From: Sialis fuliginosa
Taxonomy: Eukaryota; Arthropoda; Insecta; Megaloptera; Sialidae
Assembly: GCA_961205875.1 (NCBI GenBank)
Contig: OY540821.1
Location: 17,608,001-17,672,000, forward strand
DNA: 64,000 bases
Direction of reading: 5' to 3'
Every line of letters begins with the position of its first letter. Position 1 is the stretch's first letter. A model generated the notes under the pieces. It searched no databases and had not been told where the DNA came from. It was given only the letters and a program-made list of their open reading frames with translations. The position numbers and the translations under genes were made by a program. Below, in pieces: positions 55,816 through 64,000 of the stretch.

Positions 55816-56337
55816 TAATGATTTCGGGTACATATTTGAACTAAATACGATCCTGTAGAATATAATCTAGCAACAAACAGATCGAAACAGCTATGGATAA
55901 CATCTGTATACCATAGAGCCGCCAACGCCTTCTCTATAATAGCCAGGAGTGTCGGCAGTGTATTGTTTCTTGGAAACAAGTGCCGATTGTTTGTAGTCCG
56001 TTGTTCCATGACGTAACAACTTGTGTTTACTGGAGTCAATTGTTTGAAAACAACGCAGTAAAAGTCCCTTCTCTATACCTACTATACCTATATAGGTAAA
56101 CGACCCGAATTTTCAACAAGATGCCACTAAATTGTTACCGAATTGCAAACAATTGTTTCAAATTATTTGGTGGATTGTTTTGGATAATTTTTTTGATATT
56201 AGATAGATAGGAAGCTATTTTGTTGTTCTGTTTCAAACAATGGAATTTATAATCAAGTTAAACATATTTAATTATGTTATACTTTTTACTTTTTTTATAC
56301 GTAGAGTCGCATGCAGAAGTGGTCAACCAGTTTTCAT
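55816..56337. other. Intergenic, unassigned
   Basis: 55850-56060 is GC-richer with an 81-codon minus frame, but I recognise no family. Confidence 0.35.
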
Positions 56338-56520
56338 TGAAATTCACTTATCACAAACTTAGTAGGCTCCTCCCATTTGATTATTATAATATTTAAATCA
56401 TTTCTCCGTGTACCAAACAAAGACAGATATTTTGAAACTCATTTGCTAGATAAAGAACTACTCTTCGTTTATAATAGGTACTCATTTGTGCGATTAAATT
56501 ATTATAACCTTTTGAAAATT
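56338..56520 (+). repeat. Partner of the 14500-14700 repeat
   Basis: ATCACAAACTTAGTAGGCTC, CATTTGATTATTATAATATT and AAGAACTACTCTTCGTTTAT. Confidence 0.75.
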
Positions 56521-56654
56521 GTATAAATAAATTTTGTGGCAGTAAATATTTGATATTCCGAATTTTAGTATATTTAAATATGTTAAACTTGTGTTTTTAT
56601 TCAAAATGATGTAACTATATTAATTCCGCCCTAGAAAAAGATAATGTTTGTTTT

Positions 56655-56954
56655 ATGTCAGGTATTATAAAGGAGCTAGCAAAATTTTCTAGCTAGCAAG
56701 CACTTTCAAATGGGGTATTAATTCTGTACTAGTATTTATTTAATTTATAGCAGTGACACTTCAACTAATTGTAACACAGTTGGCATCTTTCACCGTGCAA
56801 AATAATTTTCATAACATCACCACTGTTTTAATACCGCGCGAAACTTGTCAAAGTCTTCAACAAACTCCAAAAAAACTGTCATATAAGTTTGATATCTCAT
56901 TTGAAAGTGCATACTAGCTAACAAATTTGCTAGCTCCTTTATAATACCGGACAT
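56655..56954. mobile_element. F4 MITE, full length
   Basis: ATGTCAGGTATTATAAAGGA and CTTTATAATACCGGACAT. Interior co-linear with 42679-42980 (CAGTTGGCATCTTTCACCGT). Confidence 0.88.
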
Positions 56955-57380
56955 TATTGTTAATATTTTTGAATCTATTGTAAGCGATTCTGACCTTTAG
57001 GGTAACAGACGAAAAATTGAATTTTTTTGAAAACAAGAGAACACGATATATTTAAATGTGCAAATTTTCGTTGACACAACATTGTTAAAAAAAAGTAAAA
57101 GTATAATAATTAAAAAAGCGACACATCGTAATTCCTTGATATAACTATATTCACCAATGTCGGAAATGCCAGCGTCGTCGACAGATGAATGTCAGATAAA
57201 AGTGCAAGTATATGTGACATAAAAATATACCTGAAGAATAGAAAGGCCTCTCTCTCGTGGCTACAATAACGAGTGCATTTATAACATAACAATTAACGTC
57301 GATATCATTGTTATTTATTTCTATATGTGAGATATATCTAGATCAAAACTATTATTATCTGTATTTCCATATTTATTGTA
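56955..57380. other. Intergenic, nothing recognised
   Basis: AT-rich, with a GC-richer patch near 57160 (AATGCCAGCGTCGTCGACAG) of unknown origin. Confidence 0.4.
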
Positions 57381-57680
57381 TACAGCAATAATTTTTTTTC
57401 TGACAATTTAGTTCTGTATGTGTATAATTTTTTTTATGAAACTTGTTGCTAGATATGTAAGTGACGTGTTGTGAAAATTTCAGATTTTTCTTGATGCTTG
57501 AACCATGGGTTTTATTGGACTTTAACCGTAAATACACCATTCTGCCATAAGAGCCCATGTTAATTTAAAAAAATAATAACTTTGAAACTATGTTGTAAAA
57601 CCTTTTGAAATTTTGTGTGGGTACTTAAGATTTATAAAGGAGTAACTTCCCCAAATTTCAACTATTTCTCGTTGAAATTA
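57381..57680 (+). repeat. Partner of the 11127-11425 repeat
   Basis: Inverted relative to the copy in gene A intron 4, about 300 bp, with both edges recognisable. Confidence 0.8.
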
Positions 57681-58224
57681 GATACCTGCCCATACATCCT
57701 TAACAGAGGAAGCCTTTGTGATGATTTAAAACAAAATACATATTTAAATTATACATATTTAAAAAATATGTAAAAAAAATATTTAAGTTAAAATTCCGAA
57801 AATTGCCTGAGTTGACCCTTATGTCAATAACCGGATACACATTAGGGTGGGTCGAAAATAGGAAATTTAAATTGATTTTATATAAATCGACTCGATTTGA
57901 CTTAATTCGGTGTATTAACAAACTTGTAATTATACTAATTAATCTGGGTTAAATTAGTTTATGCTCCAGATAGAAGACATCTTACAGAAGCTGTTACATT
58001 TTACGACGTATTTAAGAAAAGAATATTATTATTTTTACACGCTAATGTGATATAGATTGATTTTAATAATAGTATATATTATCTTGATTATAATTATTGA
58101 GATTTTGAAGTTACCAGGAAATGAGTTTTTATAAATTACTATCGTATTGGACCCGGTGTTACCCGGGGATACTAATTCAATTAAATAAAAAGTAGTCATG
58201 CCCACCCAACATGCCCACAACACA
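57681..58224. other. Intergenic, nothing recognised
   Basis: GGACCCGGTGTTACCCGGG near 58150 recurs inverted near 15540 (ACCCGGGTAACACCGGGTCC), and GCATGTTGGGTGG-type sequence follows in both. It is a short shared transposon scrap. Confidence 0.45.
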
Positions 58225-58350
58225 CATGTTTAGAATGAGAAAAAAATTTGTTCTCCGATTTCAAAATTTTAAATATGTATTTCAGGTTAAGACAAACACT
58301 TTTCGTTCCGTGTCTGTCTGTCTGTCTGCCTGTCCCCCGAATCCTTATTA
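58225..58350 (-). repeat. Fragment of the 32805 repeat, inverted
   Basis: TTCAGGTTAAGACAAACACT and GTGTCTGTCTGTCTGTCTGC. Confidence 0.65.
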
Positions 58351-58689
58351 CACATTGACATATTAAATGTCATTTTGACGTTTGCATTTTAGATTTAGAT
58401 TGAAATTGTTAGAAAAACTTCTAACTAATATTTTTTAGTAAAATCGTATAAAATTCTAAGCAATTTATCTGAACACTTTGTCAGTTTTTATTTAAATTGT
58501 TGGTGAATTTAGCACGAGGAAGCACTGTGCATTTTTCATTCAGGATATTCTTTTCTGTATAACAATTTATAAAAACAAAAATGTTGTGGCCAGTGATGGC
58601 CGCCACAACCACAACAGTTATTTTTAAACAAAAATAAATAAAGTGAACGACTTTTTCTAGAAGCACGCAATGAATTTGAAATATTTGAT

Positions 58690-58905
58690 TTACACGGCTA
58701 TTATTTGATCGTAAGATTTTTCGCGTAGATTCGCTCGTTGTATATTGCCGCAGGGCTTGGGTTCGTATCTAGATCAACAGTAAGAGCGACTTGTCCAGTA
58801 TATCTTGCGGTTCCGTCAGTTCAGTGTGTATATACGTACAAATAGCGTACGCCCACATGTAACCGGACACACAGACACACGGACACACACTTCATATGGT
58901 ACAGT
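58690..58905. other. Unexplained GC-richer island
   Basis: Contains GTTCCGTCAGTTCAGTGTGT (plus-strand initiator-like) and a CA-rich run. It could be a promoter or first exon of a neighbouring gene. No exon is supported. Confidence 0.3.
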
Positions 58906-58932
58906 GGAGGATATCGTTTACAAGTTTTCATA

Positions 58933-59319
58933 TACAGTGTATTCCAAGTTGATTAATAGGAAATTTAACATGGGGACAATTAGAAATGTTGTAGTAACCT
59001 TTGGTCAAATTTAACAATGTGCATTTTGAAATGCCGCCTCGAAACTAACTGATAAATTTTAAATTAATCAATTGTCTTTTGTTTTTAACTTTAATAAAGA
59101 ACAAAAATTAAAGTAAGCATCCTAGATAAAATTATAATAATATTTTTTGACAGATATAAATTTGAAAACAAAACACTGATTACTATTATATTAAATTTTG
59201 TGGCGGCATTTCAAAATGCACCAATCACACATCGTTAAATTTGACCAAAGGTTACTACAACATTTCTAATTGCCCCCATGTTAAATTTCCTATGTCTTAA
59301 TCAACTTGGAATACACTTT
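58933..59319 (+). mobile_element. F2 MITE, full length
   Basis: TACAGTGTATTCCAAGTTGA and CAACTTGGAATACACTTTA form long inverted arms; GCCGCCTCGAAACTAACTGA inside. Confidence 0.88.
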
Positions 59320-59349
59320 ATATTAAACATAGGTACTGTAGTTGTTTGA

Positions 59350-59831
59350 TAAGGTAAAGGCACCAGTTATGGCCGCTATAAGAGCAAGGTTTTTTTTGGA
59401 TTAATAAGCTTGTTTTTTTTTGTAATTCTCATGAACTCATGTTACTAATAAAACAAGTAACTCTTTATTTAATCGATTTAATTACCAAAGTCTGTTTTTT
59501 TAAATTATAGCCTTTTTTCTCCAGTAATAGATACAGTAATACCAGTTATGGGCACGCAGTGATGGACACTTGCTAATGATAAGTACAAAGACACAAAAGA
59601 ATCGTCAAATTGTAAACAATGTAAAGTAGTTGCTATAATATAATAATTAATAAATTAGTTTAAATGTCCACCAATTTTGACACCTATTGGCCTCATGTGA
59701 TCAAATCACGCTGTAAGACAGTTAAATATATATAGATTAATATTCAGAAATGGTACTAATCAAATATCAACACATATTTCTAATTCAGTACATTTAATTA
59801 AAAATTTGCCAAGACTGGTGCCACTACCTTA
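59350..59831 (+). mobile_element. F1 MITE, both ends, flanking symmetry GA..TC
   Basis: TAAGGTAAAGGCACCAGT and ACTGGTGCCACTACCTTA. Nearly the full interior. Confidence 0.92.
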
Positions 59832-60237
59832 TCAACTGTAGAAGTATTTTTTATAAGAGTATACTCCCGAGATGATCTCATTTAAATTTCGTCAGAATCT
59901 GACCATGGACTTAAAAAATACATAACTCAAAAGGGAAAATTAAAAAAACTTTTTAGAAATAAAAACTAAAAAAAATGTAATTTCTTATATTTTCTGTATG
60001 GCTGCCACTGCACATGCAAGCAAACCTATAAATCAATAAGTAGTATTGGTGATCGGGTATGTCTATATATAAATTAATATATTAAAGATTGTAATTAACA
60101 GCAACACGATAATTGCGGATCCAATGTTATTTACATCGACACAGAAACGTGGAAAATAAATCGCAATATGGGAATGCAGATATCCGAAATGGGTGCCTGA
60201 AGGCTTGAATACACACCGTGTAAAATAACATTACTTA
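59832..60237. other. Intergenic, nothing recognised
   Basis: AT-rich spacer without supported features. Confidence 0.4.
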
Positions 60238-60347
60238 TAAGGTAGTAGTGGCACCAGTCTTGACAAATACCCCAGTAATGGCAAATTTATAATTAAATGT
60301 ACTGAATTAGAAATATGTGTTGATATTTGATTACTACCATTTCTTAC
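60238..60347 (-). mobile_element. F1 MITE, one end only
   Basis: TAAGGTAGTAGTGGCACCAG then ATTAAATGTACTGAATTAGA. Breaks off after ACTACCATTTCT. Confidence 0.85.
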
Positions 60348-60734
60348 CATGTTTTGTTACATTTGTAATATACAAAATTCAGGTGATAATACCGGGCATT
60401 ATACTCAGAAACCAAGACTTTTAAGTGATATGTAACGATTTTTAAGACGCCTAAACTGAATTAAATTATAAATGTGAAAACGAAACGGATAAAAATGATA
60501 TGCTTGAAATACAGAAGCGTTTGTGAACATATAATTAAGACAGTTGTGATCTAAAGTAATTATTAATAAAGCATACCAAGATCACGGCTGTATAGAAATA
60601 GTGATATTTTCAAATACGTAATTTGATTCTGTTTACATCCGTGCTAAATATCATCATCTTGCGTGTCTGTCTGTGTATCTGTGCGTAAATAAAACTTATA
60701 ATTGTATATGTTACCATAGATATATAACAAAATG
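60348..60734. other. Intergenic, nothing recognised
   Basis: No supported features apart from a CGTGTCTGTCTGTGTATCTG run near 60662. Confidence 0.4.
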
Positions 60735-61190
60735 GTTATGGCCGCTATAAGAGTTTTTGTGATTAATGGGCTTGTTTTTTGTAATTCTCGTGAACTCATG
60801 TTACTAATAAAACAAGTAACTCTTTATTTAATCAATTTAATTACCAAAGTCTGTTTTTTTAAATTATAGCATTTTATTTTGTTTATGTATTTTCTCCAGT
60901 AATGGATAAAGTAAAACCAGTAATGAGTACACTTGCTAATGATAAGTACTACGACACAAAAGAATCGTCAATTTGTAAACAATGTAAAGCAGTTGCTATG
61001 ATAATATAATAATTAATTAATAAATTATACTATTAATTAGTTTAAATGTCCACCATTTTGACTCCTATTGGCCGATTGTAATCAAATCACGCTGTAAGAC
61101 AGTTAAATGTATATAGATTAATATTCAAAAATGGTAGTAATCAAATATCAACACATATTTCTAATTCAGTACATTTAATTAAAAATATTC
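60735..61190 (+). mobile_element. F1 MITE copy
   Basis: Starts GGTTATGGCCGCTATAAGAG. The interior is complete to ACATTTAATTAAAAATATTC. Terminal ACTGG ends lost. Confidence 0.88.
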
Positions 61191-61229
61191 TATTTTCTAA
61201 ACTATCTATTCAAAAAATCTGAAAAAATT

Positions 61230-61400
61230 CCAGAGTGTAGCTTTTAATTATTACTTTCACTGAAAATTATGCCAAAAAATTTGTGGATCCCCCTCCTAAA
61301 TACAGAAAAGTGTAGGTACCCACATATTTTTTTCACTTACCCCCATTGAGGGGGTGTCTTTTAATAGGTTTCCTAAAATTCAACAAAAAATTGTGTGTAT
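61230..61400 (+). mobile_element. Fragment of the 8360-type element
   Basis: GATCCCCCTCCTAAATACAG and CCCATTGAGGGGGTGTCTTT match 50380-50585 inverted and 8560-8650. Confidence 0.7.
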
Positions 61401-61439
61401 TCTATAGTCTAAGAACAATCCACTCTACACAAATCTATA

Positions 61440-61715
61440 TATTATATTACATCTATGGCACACACATGCATGGATATTACAGATCTCTGGTTGCTCTGGT
61501 TTCTGAGCATTTCACCGGGCGCGGCAGCGGCGTCCATCACTTTCATTTTGGGCCGATGTCTCGAGGCTATTCGCTTGACCAACGAAAGTTATCTTTATAG
61601 CGAACACCCTCCGTGCTTCCCCTTGCCCCTCTCACAAAGAACCGCACCTGATGAATTCTTTTGTCAATTTGATATAAGAGTATTTTACTTGCCTTTACAG
61701 TTTGGTATTTTTTAA
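61440..61715. other. Unexplained GC-rich island with open frames
   Basis: Most GC-rich intergenic patch in the right third (CACCGGGCGCGGCAGCGGCG). The plus strand is open for 86 codons (61455-61715). The minus strand has TATAAAGAT (61599-61591) followed 45 nt later by ATGAAAGTGATGGACGCC. No family is recognised on either strand. Confidence 0.3.
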
Positions 61716-61723
61716 CTTTCTTA

Positions 61724-62062
61724 TACAGTGTATTCCAAGTTGATTAAGACATAGGAAATTTAACATGGGGACAATTAGAAATGTTGTAGTAACCTTTGGT
61801 CAAATTTAACAATGTGCATTTTGAAACTAACTGATAAATTTTAAATTAATCAATAGTCTTTTGTTTTCAACGTTAATAAAGAATAAAAATTAAAGTAAGC
61901 ATCCTAGATAAAATTATAATAATATTTTTTGACAGATAGAAAAATACTAATGACCATTTTATTAAATTTTGTGGCGGCATTTCAAAATGCACCAATCACA
62001 CATCGTTAAATTTGACAACACTTCTAATTGCCCCCATGTTAAATTTCCTATGTCTTAATCAA
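61724..62062 (+). mobile_element. F2 MITE copy
   Basis: TACAGTGTATTCCAAGTTGA at the left, with a deletion around the GCCGCCTCG block. The right end is eroded after TATGTCTTAATCAA. Confidence 0.88.
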
Positions 62063-63719
62063 TTTTATTATCAACAATTATATTTCAATCTTCAAACAAT
62101 TTACCTAGGTATTTCAATAAAAACTGTTGTCAATTTTTGAATTATTTTTGAAATTGCGTATCAAAAAAAAGTTGATTTAAAAAAAATATTTTTGAAACAG
62201 TTATTAATAAAATGTTAATTAGTATAATTTGTATTCTCTTATCCAGAAATATATTTTAATTATAAATAATACGTCAGTTTAAACACCTATTACATACACA
62301 CTAATTAACAAGACATTTTTTTGGACAAATTTTAAATAATACAAAATTGCCAATCACCAACTAATTAATAAAAATTCACTTAATTAACTAACACTTTACT
62401 TCCAGTATATTACATAACCCATTTTTTTTTTATATTTCCGGAAATGTATAGACTCAGACATGGGACAAAAAAAACACCGAAATCAATTCTAAGACTTTCA
62501 GAAAACCGGTAGTAGTGCAAAAATACCCGAAGTCACTGCCCGGATTCAGGACCGGAGCGAACCAGACATCCATCCAGGGCCCCCCACAAAATCAATCACA
62601 AATAATATATTTATTTCAATTCATAAAATTTGTAAGCTTCTTTTTCATGAATTTTCACTGGCTGTCTATATTTCTTAGTATTTATAGGGGCGGGGGGGTT
62701 GAACCAATGCTTCGTTTTTTTTAATTAATCCGCATATACATTAACAGGACCGGACTAAAATTATTTAAAATATTCAACTTCTTTTAAATATTCGTTTATA
62801 AGAAGGGGTAGAATTTTGGTGAATATTTGTAAAAACATTTTTATACGAATCCAATATAAAAAATATTTTTTGATAAAAGCGAGTTCCTATTTCTTAGTAT
62901 TTACAGGGGGGGAAGGGGGGGGGGGGGTAGTTATTTGCTCAGAAGAATCATTTAAAGTAAAATTCATAAAAAAGAATTTTTAATTTAATAATTTCTTTGA
63001 TCAGTATTTACTATATCTACCTTAATATGAATTCTCACAAAGGGCGTAAGGGGAAAAACATATGAAATTATCCCCCTATGCCCTTTGTAAGATATTTTAA
63101 CTGTTTGTTTCGTTTTATGGTTTCAGGACAGCCAAATAAGCGATAGCATAAACAAATTTTTGTTATTGTCAAAAAATTTACCTTACAAGCAAGAGTAGTT
63201 TGTTTGTAATCCCCCCCCCAGCCATTTTATAAAAAAAGGCAATTTTAAAATATCGGAATATGGATTTTTGCCTCCCCCCCTCCCAAAAAAAATAAGAATT
63301 TCTTTGTTACGCTACTAATGTCTGTAAGATGTAAAATCCATGAATAAAACATAATTTTTATATAATTTATAATACTTATTATAATTCACCAAAAAGTTCA
63401 CATAATTCAAATTCGGGCCTGTATCAATTCCGAACAATCCCCATCAGATATCAAAAACTGATCCACAAAAGGTAATCCCCTTGGGCGTTGGACAGAGAAG
63501 AATTTCAAAAAGTGAAAGAATAAGTTTCACTTACGCGTATAAAAGACTTACAAGTTTCGCTTTTATAATTAACCCCGTATGGAAACTACAAAAAAATGTA
63601 TCAATCGATATTGATATCGACACGATCGACATATCTCTCAAGCAGAGATTTTAACTAGAGATACTTCTCAAAAATATATCGGTTTTATCTATTTAATAAA
63701 ATAATACAATTTTAGTTTT
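62063..63719. other. Intergenic with duplicated G-run blocks
   Basis: TTTCTTAGTATTTA(T/C)AGG followed by long G-runs occurs at about 62669 and 62891. C-runs lie near 63213 and 63272. A TATAAAAG string (plus, near 63539) stands alone. No gene is supported. Confidence 0.45.
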
Positions 63720-64000
63720 AGAACTCATGTTACTAATAAAACAACTAACTCTTTATTTAATCAATTTAATAATTTTGTTTTTTAAATCATACCCTTTATT
63801 TTGTTTATGTTTTTTCTCCAGTAATGGATAAAGTAAAACCAGTAATGAGCACGCAGTGATGGACACTTGCTAATGATAAGTATTACGACATAAAAGAATC
63901 GTCAAATTTGAAACAATGTAAAGCAGTTGCTGTGATAATTTAATAATTAATAAATAAATTATACTAATAATTAGTTTAAATATCCACCATTTTGACACCT
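63720..64000 (+). mobile_element. F1 MITE, runs off the window
   Basis: From GAACTCATGTTACTAATAAA through CAGTGATGGACACTTGC to CACCATTTTGACACCT at the edge. 5' end truncated. Confidence 0.88.

Noticed and set aside
55794-56039. 81-codon minus-strand frame near a transposon tail
   Set aside because: No family resemblance, no promoter; lies between transposon fragments.
63535-63547. GCGTATAAAAGAC on the plus strand, like gene A's TATA box
   Set aside because: No convincing initiator, ATG or exon downstream before the F1 copy.

Overview
The window is about 64 kb of very AT-rich (roughly three-quarters A+T by eye) animal nuclear DNA. Genes have spliced exons, GT/AG introns, TATA/initiator promoters and AATAAA-type signals. 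Three coding regions carry the Rebers-Riddiford (RR, chitin_bind_4) chitin-binding domain of arthropod cuticle, so this is an arthropod, almost certainly an insect. I cannot name the order.

All five genes I can support lie on the minus strand and look like an exoskeleton (cuticle) gene cluster. Right to left, in transcription direction, they are: gene E (41463-50014), a small secreted protein with a divergent RR domain; gene D (37776-41015, first exon uncertain), a long PYPV-repeat protein; gene C (29693-32014), a secreted Lys/Pro-rich protein with a furin-like site and no recognised domain; gene B (25938-26144), a pro-resilin-like RR exon whose 5' part I could not find; and gene A (10807-16882), a complete five-exon pro-resilin-like protein. 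Genes A, C and E share one architecture: a first coding exon of 5-6 codons, a phase-0 intron inside the signal peptide, then the rest of the signal peptide.

All else is repeats. 1-2838 is a satellite array (183/184-bp monomers arranged as a 551-bp three-monomer higher-order repeat) that enters from the left edge. At least seven dispersed families fill introns and intergenic DNA. F1 is a 450-520-bp MITE with ends TAAGGTACTGGCACCAGT, about 15 copies. F2 is a 300-390-bp MITE, 4 copies. F3 is a ~545-bp element with CAGnnCCGGC ends that contains the satellite-like unit. F4 is a 240-300-bp MITE with ATGTCCGGTATTATAAA ends, 4 copies. F5 is a ~600-bp element, 3 copies. There are also hAT-like MITEs, a 'gggttccgtag' element, and several two-copy duplications. 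A 746-bp palindrome, a hammerhead-ribozyme-like motif and a short LINE-like reverse-transcriptase relic stand out.

The most interesting signals are: the kinship between the satellite and a transposon interior, with a chimeric MITE carrying the same unit; the hammerhead-like motif between two duplicated blocks; a shared ~450-bp segment with TGACGTCA sites close to the 5' ends of genes A and E; the rearranged gene E (decayed copy of exon 1, duplicated acceptor) and its possible interleaving with gene D; and the insertion inside gene E's RR motif. No tRNA, rRNA, CRISPR array or complete autonomous transposon was found.
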